Source of the DNA: Amycolatopsis suaedae
GTDB taxonomy: Bacteria; Actinomycetota; Actinomycetes; Mycobacteriales; Pseudonocardiaceae
Reading direction: 5' to 3'
Assembly (NCBI RefSeq): GCF_004214935.1
Contig: NZ_SFCC01000011.1
Span: 186,001 to 250,000, forward strand
DNA: 64,000 nt
The notes below the pieces were generated by a model. That model ran no database searches. It was not told the origin of the DNA and saw only the letters and a list, made by a program, of their open reading frames with translations. Below, in pieces: positions 1 through 8,725 of the stretch. The translations under genes were made by a program, and so were the position numbers. How positions within the stretch are numbered: position 1 is the first letter of the stretch; every line of letters begins with the position of its first letter.

Positions 1-2
1 GC

Positions 3-50
3 GAATGGTCCGACGAGCGATTCAACCAGCTGAGGGCCGAGCTTCATTAG
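3..50 (+). CDS. C-terminal tail of a gene that begins before the window
   Basis: An open frame enters from the left edge and ends at TAG 48-50, leaving 15 residues (EWSDERFNQLRAELH). It stops 9 bases before the ABC ATPase start, and the GGAG used by that gene follows directly. In many actinomycetes the gene before a DrrAB pair is a small regulator, but too little is left here to assign a family. Confidence 0.35.
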   Translation, partial: EWSDERFNQLRAELH

Positions 51-59
51 GGAGTGTGG

Positions 60-1025
60 ATGGAACACGCGATCGAGGCCGCCGGGCTGGTCAAGACGTT
101 CGGCGACACCCGGGCGGTCGACGGCGTGGATCTCGCCGTCCCCGGCGGGGCCGTGTACGGGTTTCTCGGCCCGAACGGGGCGGGCAAGACGACCACGATC
201 CGCATGCTGGCCACGCTGCTCCAGCCCGACGCCGGGACGGCGAAGGTGCTCGGCCACGACGTCGTCACCGATGCCGACAAGGTGCGCAGCAAGGTCAGCC
301 TGACCGGGCAGTTCGCCTCGGTCGACGACGACCTGACGGGCGTCGAGAACCTCGTCCTGCTGGGACGGTTGCTCGGATTCGGCAAACGCCAGGCCCGCGT
401 CCGCGCGGGCGAGCTGCTCGACGCGTTCGGCCTCGCCGAGGCCGGCGCCAAGCTGGTGAAGAACTACTCGGGCGGCATGCGACGGCGGATCGACATCGCG
501 GCGAGCATCGTCGTCGCGCCGGAGCTGATGTTCCTCGACGAGCCGACCACGGGCCTGGACCCGCGTAGCCGCAACCAGGTGTGGGACATCGTCCGCGCGC
601 TGGTGCGGGAGGGCACCACCGTGCTGCTCACCACGCAGTACCTGGAGGAGGCCGATCAGCTGGCCGACCGCATCGCGGTCATCGACAGGGGCCGCGTCAT
701 CGCCGAGGGCACCACGGGGGAGCTCAAGGCCTCCGTCGGTTCGGGCGCGCTCCACGTCCGCCTGACCGAACCGGCCCGGCGCGACGACGCCGAGCGAATC
801 CTGACCGAGGCTCTCGGTGAGCCGGTGGAGTTCGAGTCCGACCCGGCGGCGCTGGTGGTGCGGGTGTCCCAGCCGGATCGCGTCGCCGCCGCGCTCGCGC
901 GGCTGCCGGAGGCCGGGATCTCGGTCGCCGGTTACTCGCTCGGCCAGCCCAGCCTCGACGAGGTGTTCCTGGCGCTGACCGGTCACCCCGCTGAGGAACA
1001 CGAGACCGAGGAGGTGGTGGCATGA
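60..1025 (+). CDS. DrrA-like ABC exporter ATP-binding protein
   Basis: This is the ATPase of a drug or antibiotic export ABC transporter of the DrrA (daunorubicin resistance) family, 321 residues. Visible motifs are Walker A GPNGAGKT at about residues 37-44, signature YSGGM at about 136, and Walker B LDEPTTGLD at about 159. The C-terminal part after residue 220 matches the extra domain of DrrA-type ATPases. I chose ATG 60 because GGAG at 51-54 sits 5 bases before it. An in-frame GTG at 54 overlaps that ribosome site. The end overlaps the permease start by 4 bases (ATGA), so the two are translationally coupled. The substrate cannot be read from sequence. Confidence in the family is high. Confidence 0.93.
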   Translation: MEHAIEAAGLVKTFGDTRAVDGVDLAVPGGAVYGFLGPNGAGKTTTIRMLATLLQPDAGTAKVLGHDVVTDADKVRSKVSLTGQFASVDDDLTGVENLVLLGRLLGFGKRQARVRAGELLDAFGLAEAGAKLVKNYSGGMRRRIDIAASIVVAPELMFLDEPTTGLDPRSRNQVWDIVRALVREGTTVLLTTQYLEEADQLADRIAVIDRGRVIAEGTTGELKASVGSGALHVRLTEPARRDDAERILTEALGEPVEFESDPAALVVRVSQPDRVAAALARLPEAGISVAGYSLGQPSLDEVFLALTGHPAEEHETEEVVA

Positions 1026-1858
1026 CCACGGCGCCACCGGCGAGCCCGCTCGTCGAGGAGGATCTGCGCAAGGCGCTGACGATGCGTACCCGGCCGCGGC
1101 GGCCGAGTGCGTTGTCCGCCGCGCTGACGTTCGGCTGGCGAGCCATGCTCAAGATCAGGCACGTCCCGGACCAGCTGTTCGACGTCACGATCTTCCCGAT
1201 CATGATGACCCTGATCTTCACCTACCTGTTCGGCGGCGCGCTGGCCGGTTCGACCGACGCCTACCTGCAGGTCTTTCTGCCGGGAATCCTGGTGCAGAGC
1301 ATCGTGATGATCACGATGTACACCGGTGTCGGGATGAACGAGGACATCGCCAAGGGCGTGTTCGACCGGTTCCGGACGCTGCCGATCTGGCGGCCCGCGG
1401 CGATCGTCGGGGCGTTGTTCGGTGACGTCGTCCGCTACACGCTCGGTGCCACCATCACGATCGTGCTCGGGCTGATCCTGGGATTCCGCCCGTCGGGTGG
1501 AGTCGTCGGTGTGGTGCTCGGCGTGCTGCTCCTGCTGGTGTTCGCGTTCAGCCTGTCCTGGGTGTGGACGATGTTCGGCCTCATCCTGCAGACGTCCAAG
1601 TCGGTGATGGGCTGGAGCATGATGGTGCTGATGCCGCTCACCTTCGGCAGCAACATCTACGTCAGCCCGGACACCATGCCGTCGTGGCTGGAGGCCGTCG
1701 TCAACGTCAACCCGGTGACGCATCTGGTGACCGCGGTGCGTGGGCTGATGCACGGCAACGTCGGATTCGCGCAGGTCGGGTGGGTACTCGTCGCGTGCGT
1801 GGCCCTGGTCGCGGTGTTCGGCCCGATCGTGATGCGGCTCTACTCGAAGAAGCGCTGA
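1022..1858 (+). CDS. DrrB-like ABC-2 type exporter permease
   Basis: This is the membrane partner of the preceding ATPase, 278 residues. An N-terminal cytoplasmic stretch of about 55 residues is followed by about six hydrophobic segments. The region around residues 100-125 (NEDIAKGVFDRFRTLPIW) is the conserved cytoplasmic coupling loop of ABC-2/DrrB permeases. The protein ends in a basic tail (LYSKKR). It starts inside the ATPase stop codon and nothing else co-directional follows, so the exporter is a two-gene unit. The substrate is unknown; family members export anthracyclines and other small hydrophobic compounds. Confidence 0.92.
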   Translation: MTTAPPASPLVEEDLRKALTMRTRPRRPSALSAALTFGWRAMLKIRHVPDQLFDVTIFPIMMTLIFTYLFGGALAGSTDAYLQVFLPGILVQSIVMITMYTGVGMNEDIAKGVFDRFRTLPIWRPAAIVGALFGDVVRYTLGATITIVLGLILGFRPSGGVVGVVLGVLLLLVFAFSLSWVWTMFGLILQTSKSVMGWSMMVLMPLTFGSNIYVSPDTMPSWLEAVVNVNPVTHLVTAVRGLMHGNVGFAQVGWVLVACVALVAVFGPIVMRLYSKKR

Positions 1859-1864
1859 CCGCGC

Positions 1865-3199
1865 TCACCACCGGGGCTCGGCGGTTCCGTATCCCGGCGG
1901 TCTCGGCCAGCTGAGGCCGTGGCCGTCGAGTGTGCCGGGTGGGCTCACCGCGGTGATGCGCGCGTCGACCGGGGTGAGCCACCGGTCGCCCTCCGGGGCG
2001 GCAGACGGCACCGCATGCGCCGGCCGCGGCTGCCCGAGCAGCCAGTGGGCGGTCCGGGCGAGCGACAGCCGCCGATGCAAGGTGCCCCCCTCCGCGCGCT
2101 GGCGGCGGACGCCGTCCAGTGCCGCCGCCGCGCAGAGGTATCCGGTCCCGTGGTCGAGGAGCTGGCAGGGCATGGCGCCCGGCGTTCGCTCATCGGCTGA
2201 CTCGGCCATCGCGATCCCGGAGGCCGCCTGCACGATGCTGTCGAAACCCCGCCGCTCACCCCACGGGCCGGTCGTTCCCCACGCCGACAGCGACACCGTC
2301 ACCAGGCCGGGGTGACGTTCGGCGAGGTCGGCAGGGCTGAGGCCGAACGCGTCCAGCGTGCCGGGACGGTAGCCGTGGACCAGCACGTCGGCGGCGCCGA
2401 GCAGTTCGTGCAGGCGCGCGTGGCCCACGGCGGTGCGGGCGTCGAGCACGGCGCTGCGCTTGCCGAGCAGGCTGTCCTCGGAGCCGGGCAGTTCCGGCCG
2501 GTGGGGTGGATCCAGCCGCAGGACGTCCGCGCCGAGCGCGGCGAGGAAGCGGGTGCACACCGGGCCGGCGATGACCCGGGTGAGGTCGAGCACCCGCAGG
2601 CCCGACGCCGGCAGCGGCCCCGCCCCTCGGCGGCGCGGTTCCGCGTCGCCCGTCCGGACGGCCTCGATCAGCGGAGCGGCGGCCACCGCCTGCCCGGCGG
2701 GCGTGGCCAGCCACTCCGACTCGGTGCGGACAGCCGCCGCGACACCGCCGGCCGCGACGATCCGTTCCGCCAGGTCGGCGGCGCGTTCCCGCGACATGGC
2801 CGCCTCGACGTCGTCCGGCTCACCCAACGCGTCGAGCAGGGAATCCCGATGCCACGGGTAGTTGGCGTGGGTACGCAACCAGCCGTCGGCGGTCTGCCAG
2901 AACCGCGACAGCCTGGCGAACCCGGCCGGTGCCGCCATCCCGTCCCGCCGGAGATGGGCTTCGCTGCGTACCGCGGCGGCGACGTGCCCGGTCGTGAGCC
3001 CGACCGAGCGCGCGCCGCACAACGCGGCACCGGCCAGCAACGCGGTACCCACGCAAGCGATTGCCACGTCGAGCACCGGCAGCCGGGACGGCAGGTGGCC
3101 GGGTTCGCCGTCGACGCGCACCTCGGCAGGTCGCTCCTCGTCACCGGCGACCGCCAACCACGCCCGGTCGAGTGCGTGCCGCCACGTCGGTTCGTTCAC
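1865..3199 (-). CDS. Family III (CaiB/BaiF) CoA-transferase with rearranged halves
   Basis: This 444-residue protein belongs to the CaiB/BaiF CoA-transferase family, which moves CoA between carboxylic acids. The family's N-terminal Rossmann opening (LRVLDLTRVIAGPVCTRFL) lies at about residue 205 instead of the N-terminus. The usual catalytic aspartate context (LLDHGTGY) is further downstream. Residues 1-195 resemble the segment that normally follows, including a substrate-side stretch near residue 100 (RFWQTADGWLRTHANYPWH) and GGVAAAVRTESEW. The halves are therefore in swapped or tandem-degenerate order. GTG 3199 was chosen; GGAGA lies about 10 bases upstream. The gene converges on the exporter permease 6 bases away. 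The acyl substrate is not predictable. Confidence 0.85.
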   Translation of the reverse strand: MNEPTWRHALDRAWLAVAGDEERPAEVRVDGEPGHLPSRLPVLDVAIACVGTALLAGAALCGARSVGLTTGHVAAAVRSEAHLRRDGMAAPAGFARLSRFWQTADGWLRTHANYPWHRDSLLDALGEPDDVEAAMSRERAADLAERIVAAGGVAAAVRTESEWLATPAGQAVAAAPLIEAVRTGDAEPRRRGAGPLPASGLRVLDLTRVIAGPVCTRFLAALGADVLRLDPPHRPELPGSEDSLLGKRSAVLDARTAVGHARLHELLGAADVLVHGYRPGTLDAFGLSPADLAERHPGLVTVSLSAWGTTGPWGERRGFDSIVQAASGIAMAESADERTPGAMPCQLLDHGTGYLCAAAALDGVRRQRAEGGTLHRRLSLARTAHWLLGQPRPAHAVPSAAPEGDRWLTPVDARITAVSPPGTLDGHGLSWPRPPGYGTAEPRW

Positions 3200-3288
3200 C
3201 TGGCCGATTCTCCGCCTTGTCGGCGGGCGGGCGGTGCCCTACCCTCGTCGCTAGAGCGATCTATCAAATGAGCATCCCGGGAGGGACC

Positions 3289-3720
3289 ATGCGAGACGCC
3301 CACACCACCGGCCTGGTCGCGCTCCGGATCGTGCTCGGCTTCAGCGTGCTCAGCACGGGTCTGCATTACGCCCACAACGTGTTCGCGATCGACCAGTACC
3401 CGCCGGTGCCCGGTCTCAGTGACCTGGTCGCCCAGATCCTGGTCGCGGGCGCCTGGGTCCTGCTCACGGCCGCCGGCGCGGTCGGCTACCTGCGGTACAC
3501 GCAGCGGCGCTACTGGGCCGCAAACGCTTTCCTGCTGGTCTACTCGCTTTCCGGGCTGGGCTCGCTCGGGCACTTCGTGATCGACGTGCCGAACATCCCC
3601 GCCTTCTGGTTCGCCACCATCGTCACCGACGCGCTGGCCGCCGCGGCGATCTGGGGATTCGTCATGTGGACGGCGTCGATGCTCGGGAGGGCTGCTCGGC
3701 TGCATCCTGCCGCCCGTTGA
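3289..3720 (+). CDS. Small four-helix membrane protein, unknown function
   Basis: A 143-residue integral membrane protein with about four hydrophobic segments, at residues 8-25, 45-68, 78-98 and 103-125. There are no charged catalytic motifs. ATG 3289 is preceded by GGGAGGG at about 3279-3285. The C-terminal 59 bases overlap the end of the convergent MarR gene. I do not recognise a family with confidence. Size and topology recall small DoxX-like or hypothetical actinobacterial membrane proteins, but no signature residue supports that. Confidence 0.7.
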   Translation: MRDAHTTGLVALRIVLGFSVLSTGLHYAHNVFAIDQYPPVPGLSDLVAQILVAGAWVLLTAAGAVGYLRYTQRRYWAANAFLLVYSLSGLGSLGHFVIDVPNIPAFWFATIVTDALAAAAIWGFVMWTASMLGRAARLHPAAR

Positions 3721-4171
3721 CCGAGCGCAGTAGCCGCATGGCGTCGGCCAGCGCGGTCGAGGTGTCCGTACCGAGCGGTTCCAGCACGATCTCGCGAAGG
3801 ATCGCGGCACAGGCACGCCGTGCTTCGCAGGCGATCTCCTTCCCGTGATCGGTGAGGCAGGCGAAGGTCACCCTGCGGTCGTCCGGGCTCGGTACGCGCT
3901 GGATCAGCCCGGCCGCCGCCAGCCGGTCGGCCACCTTCGTGAAACCGCCGCTGGACAGCGCCGCCTCCTTGGCCAGCCGGGTCATCGGCATCCGGTGCTC
4001 GGGTGAACGCAGCAGGCGGATGAGGATGTCGAAGGACGCGGGCGCCAGCCCGAACCGTCGCTCGATCTCGCCCATCAACCGGTCCTGAGTGGCCAGGTAG
4101 CCCTCGATCACCAGGCCCCACCAGGTGACCATCTCGTCGTCGTCTGTCCGGGGGTCGGGTCGCGTCGTCAC
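3662..4171 (-). CDS. MarR-family regulator, MhqR-like by context
   Basis: A 169-residue winged-helix regulator. The core shows RFGLAPASFDILIRLLRSPEHRMPMTRLA, the recognition-helix region ALSSGGFTKVADRLAAAGL and the wing SPDDRRVTFACLT, all typical of MarR. It is divergent from a VOC dioxygenase and a carboxylesterase-type hydrolase, the gene pair that MhqR controls in Bacillus as a quinone and catechol response. An inverted repeat lies between the promoters. I infer ligand- or thiol-controlled repression of the divergent pair. The MhqR assignment rests on context, not on identified sensing residues; a cysteine is visible in FACLTDHG and others in the last third. Confidence 0.88.
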   Translation of the reverse strand: MTTRPDPRTDDDEMVTWWGLVIEGYLATQDRLMGEIERRFGLAPASFDILIRLLRSPEHRMPMTRLAKEAALSSGGFTKVADRLAAAGLIQRVPSPDDRRVTFACLTDHGKEIACEARRACAAILREIVLEPLGTDTSTALADAMRLLRSVNGRQDAAEQPSRASTPST

Positions 4172-4180
4172 GCCTCCACT

Positions 4181-4213
4181 ATATCTCGCCGGAATATATC
4201 TTGCGCGGAAGAT
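4181..4213. promoter_or_regulatory. Candidate MarR operator between divergent genes
   Basis: Two related half-repeats, TATCTCGCCGGAA and TATCTTGCGCGGAA, sit in tandem. The second forms a perfect inverted repeat ATCTT-N6-AAGAT at 4198-4213, and ATAT flanks the first at 4181-4184 and 4194-4197. The region is AT-rich compared with its surroundings and lies immediately upstream of the regulator and 45 bases before the dioxygenase start. Bacillus MhqR boxes also use an ATCTCG-type half-site. Confidence 0.55.
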
Positions 4214-4257
4214 GTTTTCGGATTACCTTGGTTCTACCGGCTCTGAGGAGAAACCCA

Positions 4258-5219
4258 TGAAGACCAGCGGCCTGCACCACGTCACCGCCATCGGTGGCGA
4301 CCCCCAGCGCAACGCGGACTTCTACCTGCGCACACTCGGGTTGCGCCTGGTGAAGACGACAGTCAACTTCGACGACCCGGGCACCTACCACCTCTACTAC
4401 GGGGACGGTTCCGGCCGTCCCGGCTCGCTGATGACGTTCTTCCCCTGGCGCGACGCGCCCAGCGGGCGGCGTGGCACCGGCCAGGCCACCACGACGTCGT
4501 TCTCCGTGCCCGAGGCCTCCATCGGCTGGTGGAAGCAGCACCTCGCGTCGGCCGGCGTGGAGACCAGTCAGGTCACCAGCAGGGACAACGAGGAGACGCT
4601 GACCTTTCAGGACCCGGACGGTCTGGTCCTCGCGCTCGTCGCGCATCCGCAGGGTGATCCGCGGGAGCCGTGGGACACCGCCCTCGTCCCGGCTGAGCAC
4701 GCGATCCGCGGACTGCATTCGGTGACGCTTTCGGTGTCCAAAGAGGACGCCACCGCCGGAATGCTGACCGGAGACCTCGGCCTGAGCTTCACCGAGCAGG
4801 ACGGCAACCGGCTACGGTTCAGCGCCGGTGACGGTGGCCCGGGCGCGATGGTCGACGTCCTGGTCACCCCCGATGCCCCGCGAGGTCTCGTCGCGGCGGG
4901 CACGGTGCACCACGTCGCCTGGCGTGCGCCCGACGAGCCGACCCAGCTGACCTGGCGTGAGGAACTGGTGGACAAGGGCGTTCAGGTCACCTCCGTGCTC
5001 GACCGGCAGTACTTCCGTTCCATCTACTTCCGCGAGCCCGGCGGCACCCTCCTCGAGGTGGCTACCGACGAACCCGGCTTCTCCATCGACGAGCCGTTGC
5101 TCGAACTCGGGCGGGCGCTCAAGCTGCCGCCGTGGCTCGAGCCCAACCGCGAGCAGATCTCGGCGACGCTGCCCAAGCTGCGGTTGCCCAGCGAGAACAA
5201 CCCCGAGGTCCGGGCATGA
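4258..5219 (+). CDS. VOC-superfamily ring-cleaving dioxygenase, MhqO/MhqA-like
   Basis: A 320-residue protein of two vicinal-oxygen-chelate (glyoxalase fold) modules, the arrangement of MhqA/MhqO-type dioxygenases. These open or detoxify hydroquinones and catechols using a metal. The first module begins GLHHVTAIGGDPQRNADFY and the second at about residue 155 begins GLHSVTLSV. HHVAWRA and LLEVATDEPGF mark metal-ligand positions. ATG 4258 has GAGGAG at 4246-4251. An in-frame reading further upstream would run through the operator region and was rejected. It overlaps the next gene by 4 bases. I infer control by the divergent MarR protein. Confidence 0.9.
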
Positions 5220-5833
5220 CCTCGCTGTCACTGGAACACCTGTTCACCGAGGGCGACCCGGGCCTGCCGGTGCTGCTGCTCCTGCACGGCACCGGCGGAA
5301 GCCCCGGGGACCTCGCCGGCCTCGGCAAGGAGCTCAGCCCCGGATCGGCGATGCTCGCGCCGGCCGGACCGGTGTCCGAGCACGGTGCCGCCCGCTGGTT
5401 CCGCCGCCTGCGTGAAGGCGTCTTCGACACCGAGGACGTCATCGCGCGGACGCACCAACTGGCGGAGTTCGTCACCGCGGCGAGCGAGCAGTACGGCCTG
5501 GCCGGGCGCCGGCTGGTCGCCGTCGGGTTCTCCAACGGCGCCAACATCGCGGCAGCGCTCGTTCTGCTGCGGCCGGACGTGCTGCGTGAGGCCGCGTTGT
5601 TCGCGGCCATGCAGCCCGTGCCCGACCCGCCGGACCACTCACTCACCGGAAGCAGGGTGTTCCTGGCCAACGGCACCAGGGATCCAATGGCGCCGCTGGA
5701 CTCCGCCGACCGCCTGGTTCGGTCCCTGCGGGAACGCTCGGCCGACGTCACCATTCACCGTCACCCCGGCGGCCACAACATCACCCTCGACGGCGTCGAG
5801 GCCGCGGCTGCCTGGCTGACCTCACGACCGTGA
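5216..5833 (+). CDS. Alpha/beta hydrolase, MhqD-like carboxylesterase
   Basis: A 205-residue serine hydrolase of the phospholipase/carboxylesterase (YpfH/MhqD) group. The oxyanion region LLLLHGTGGSPGDL is near the N-terminus. The nucleophile lies in GFSNG (Ser106), a plausible acid is Asp156 (TRDPM) and the base is His187 (GGHN), giving a complete triad. The start overlaps the dioxygenase stop (ATGA), so expression is coupled. In the Bacillus system this pair acts on quinone-like electrophiles. The same role here is inferred from gene order and the adjacent MarR regulator. Confidence 0.9.
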   Translation: MTSLSLEHLFTEGDPGLPVLLLLHGTGGSPGDLAGLGKELSPGSAMLAPAGPVSEHGAARWFRRLREGVFDTEDVIARTHQLAEFVTAASEQYGLAGRRLVAVGFSNGANIAAALVLLRPDVLREAALFAAMQPVPDPPDHSLTGSRVFLANGTRDPMAPLDSADRLVRSLRERSADVTIHRHPGGHNITLDGVEAAAAWLTSRP

Positions 5834-5996
5834 CATGCCGCCTGAGCAGGGCGCAACCCCGGAACACGCCAACGGGCCGGCCGTCGGCGCATGGTGGATG
5901 AACGGGCCGTTCGTGCCCGTGCCTGATCACCGATTCGGACGCGACCGGCGACCTACCGCGAAGTAGTATCCGGGGGAGAGCGCGAGGGGAGTCGGT

Positions 5997-6788
5997 GTGC
6001 GCGAAGAGGAACCGGGATTCGTCAGGCGAGCGAGCCAGCTGGCCGGCTGGGCCGCGCGAACGGGCATGTCGCTCGGCAGGCGGCTGCCCGGCGCCGAGGT
6101 GGCCGAACGAAGCCTCCGGTCGCTGGAGCGGGCCGCCATGAGCGAGCTCCGGCGCAGGCTCGAGGCCGTCGACGACCCGTACCTGGCGGCGCTGAGCGCG
6201 GCGTCGGCGATGCAGCAGCACACCGACAACGGGCGGGTGACGACCGCTGAGGCGGGCAGGTACGAGGTCAGGGACGCCGTCGCCGTCGTCCCCGCGGGCC
6301 AGGGGGCGGCCGAACCGCTGCGTGCCGCGATGGCCGAGCTGCTGAACCGCTCGATCGGGCTCGCGGCCGACCGTGCGCGGGAGTACCTCTACGCCATCAT
6401 CCTGCGTCAGCTGACCCCGGACGAGGCGAGGATTCTCGCCGCACTCGCCGACGGCGCTCCATACCCGGTGCTGGACGTCACGGAACGGACGAACCTCGGC
6501 GGTGCCGGACGGACGGTGCTGCGCAACGCGTCGACGGTCGGCAAGGCGGCCGGGGTCACGCTGCTGGACCAGGCTCCGCACTACGTGACCCGGCTGGTCG
6601 GCCTCGGTCTCGCCGACATCGAGGGCGAGATCGGCTCGCTGGAGACCCAATACGAGATCCTCATGACCGACAACGTCGTGCGTGCCGCGGAGGCGTCGGT
6701 CAAGCGGGCCCGGTTCGTCCGGCGGTCACTGCGGATATCGACGCTGGGCGCGCAGTTCTGGCAGGCGTGCGACCCGGCGGGGCACTGA
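5997..6788 (+). CDS. Abi-alpha (DUF4393) domain protein
   Basis: A 263-residue soluble protein that I place in the Abi-alpha/DUF4393 family. The family was named from plasmid-borne abortive-infection genes, and its molecular activity is unknown. An N-terminal basic helical stretch (residues 1-45) is followed by a helical core. The most recognisable part is residues 125-230, where ILRQLTPDEARILAALADG and VTRLVGLGLADI resemble a winged-helix-like module ending in a strand-rich tail (TLGAQFWQAC). The start is GTG 5997 after GGGGA. It stands alone with no partner gene, phage or integrase. A housekeeping role is as likely as defence. Family confidence is moderate. Confidence 0.65.
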   Translation: MREEEPGFVRRASQLAGWAARTGMSLGRRLPGAEVAERSLRSLERAAMSELRRRLEAVDDPYLAALSAASAMQQHTDNGRVTTAEAGRYEVRDAVAVVPAGQGAAEPLRAAMAELLNRSIGLAADRAREYLYAIILRQLTPDEARILAALADGAPYPVLDVTERTNLGGAGRTVLRNASTVGKAAGVTLLDQAPHYVTRLVGLGLADIEGEIGSLETQYEILMTDNVVRAAEASVKRARFVRRSLRISTLGAQFWQACDPAGH

Positions 6789-6915
6789 CGACCGACCATC
6801 CGGATCGTCGCTGGTCACGTCGTCGCGAAGACCACTCTTTCGGCCCACGATGCCCGTGCGCCGGTACCACTTCCGTGTGACCATGGGTCGCTCGGCTCGG
6901 TGAAGGGCGGTGACC

Positions 6916-8151
6916 ATGGATGCGATCCTGGAGGACTTCGCGCGGCACTGGCCCGTCTACTGCTCCATCCCGCTGGTCGCCGCGCTCATCGGGTACGTGA
7001 CGAAGCTCGTCGCGATCCGGATGATGTTCCAGCCGCTCGAGTTCGTCGGCATCAAACCGGTCTTCGGCTGGCAGGGCATCGTTCCGAAACGGGCCGCGCG
7101 GATGGCCGCCATCGCCTGCGACACGATGACCCAGCAGCTGATCCGGCCGAGCGACGTCATCGAGCGGCTGGACGCCGAACGCGTGGCGAAGGAGATCGAG
7201 AAGCCACTGCTCACCGCTGCCGAGGAGATCGTGCGCGAGGTGGCGGCCGAGTACCAGCCCGGGCTCTGGGAGTCGCTCCCCGCGCAGGTGCAGCGGGTGA
7301 TCATCCGGCGCGTTCAGGCCGAGTCCCCGCGCATGATCGGAGAGGTGCTGGAGGCAATCAAGGCCGACGTGGACAGCGTCTTCGACCTCAAGGACATGGT
7401 CGTCACGAGCCTGGTCAAGGACAAGCGGTTGCTCAACCGCATCTTCCAGGAGGCGGGGCGCAAGGAGTTCCAGTTCATCGCCAGGTCGGGCATCGTCTTC
7501 GGCGGGCTGATCGGCCTTGTCCAGATGGTCGTGTGGGTGTTGTTCAAACTGCCGATCATCATGCCGCTGTTCGGTCTGTTCACCGGGTGGTTCACCGACT
7601 GGCTGGCGCTGAAGATGATCTTCCATCCGAAGCAGCCGGTGCGGTACTTCGGCCTGTTCGAGTGGCAGGGGCTCTTCCTCAAGCGGCGCGCCGAGGTGTC
7701 GGAGTCCTACGGCGAACTGATCGCCAAGGAGATCATCACCCCGCACAACGTCATCGAGGCGGTGCTGCGCGGACCACTCTCCGACCGGGTGCTCGCGTTG
7801 ATCCAGCGCCAGGTCGACAGCGAGCTCTCCCGGCATGCCAGCGTGGCGAAGCCGCTGGTCGTGATGGCCGTGGGCAGTGCGCGCTACCAGGGGATGAAGC
7901 GCCGGATCGCGCAGCTGATCATGGCGCGGCTGCCGGAGACCATGCGGTACATCGAGGACTACGCCGAGGACGCGATGGACATCCGCAACCTGCTGGTCAC
8001 GAAGATGAAGGAGCTGGAGCCGGAGGAGTTCGAGGGGCTACTGCGTCCCGCCTTCCAGCAGGACGAGTGGATCCTGATCGCCACCGGCGCGCTCCTCGGC
8101 TTCGCTGTCGGTGAGGCTCAGGTCCTGCTCCTGGAGCATTTCGCGCGTTGA
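6916..8151 (+). CDS. DUF445 family membrane-associated protein
   Basis: A 411-residue DUF445 (YheB/YjiN) family protein of unknown function. The family hallmark is repeated: IGYVTKLVAIRMMFQPLEF at about residues 18-36, and TDWLALKMIFHPKQP near residue 230. Each copy precedes an amphipathic helix-rich part. Hydrophobic segments lie near residues 10-30, 195-225 and at the C-terminus (LIATGALLGFAVGEAQVLLL). ATG 6916 is favoured because AAGGG at 6903-6907 is 8 bases upstream; GTG 6910 would sit against it. The gene is monocistronic. Confidence 0.85.
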   Translation: MDAILEDFARHWPVYCSIPLVAALIGYVTKLVAIRMMFQPLEFVGIKPVFGWQGIVPKRAARMAAIACDTMTQQLIRPSDVIERLDAERVAKEIEKPLLTAAEEIVREVAAEYQPGLWESLPAQVQRVIIRRVQAESPRMIGEVLEAIKADVDSVFDLKDMVVTSLVKDKRLLNRIFQEAGRKEFQFIARSGIVFGGLIGLVQMVVWVLFKLPIIMPLFGLFTGWFTDWLALKMIFHPKQPVRYFGLFEWQGLFLKRRAEVSESYGELIAKEIITPHNVIEAVLRGPLSDRVLALIQRQVDSELSRHASVAKPLVVMAVGSARYQGMKRRIAQLIMARLPETMRYIEDYAEDAMDIRNLLVTKMKELEPEEFEGLLRPAFQQDEWILIATGALLGFAVGEAQVLLLEHFAR

Positions 8152-8197
8152 TCGCCACCCCGCTTGCGCACCGTCGATCAAGTCGCTAAGCTCGAAC

Positions 8198-8725
8198 ATG
8201 CGTTCGAGTGAGATGGCGGAGTCGGTACCGCGGTCCTGGCCGCGGGAAGACGCCGACGATGAGATGTGACTGCTGTGGGAGTTCTTGAACTTCTTACGGC
8301 GCACGGCGGTCAACAAGGTCTCGGGGCTGACTTTCGAGCAGGCGGCGGGTGCGCCGTTCCCGTCCTCGCCCGAAATGAACGCCCTCGGTTTGATCAAGCA
8401 CCTGACGGCGGTCGAGCGATGGTGGCTCTCGATCGTCGGCGGAGGCTCCGATCTGCCGGACCTGTGGGGTGACGCCAGTGACCACGACCACCTGTTCCGC
8501 CTCGGCAAGCAGGTGCCACCAGTCGAGGTCGTGGCGGCCTACCGTGAGGAATGGGCCCGGTCGGAGAACGCGCTGGCCGGCATGCAGGCCAGCGACCGGG
8601 TCCGCCATCCGGGTGAGCAGAAGACCGTGCGGTGGGTGCTGACGCACCTCATCCAGGAGACCGCGCGCCACGTCGGTCATCTCGACGTGCTCCGCGAGTT
8701 CGCGGACGGTGAGGTCGGTGAGTGA
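8198..8725 (+). pseudogene. DinB/DUF664-like gene interrupted by an in-frame TGA
   Basis: The body from about 8270 reads as a DinB/DUF664 four-helix protein: LLWEFLNFLRRTAV, NALGLIKHLTAVERWW, and a C-terminal TVRWVLTHLIQETARHVGHLDVLREF carrying the metal-type histidines. In the same frame an ATG at 8198 gives an N-terminus ending DADDEM, the stretch that precedes LL in this family. A single TGA at 8267-8269 separates the two. The only internal start is TTG 8285, with GGGAG just 3 bases away, and it would remove part of helix 1. I read this as a recent nonsense mutation. A short protein from TTG 8285 or a sequencing error cannot be excluded. Confidence 0.6.
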
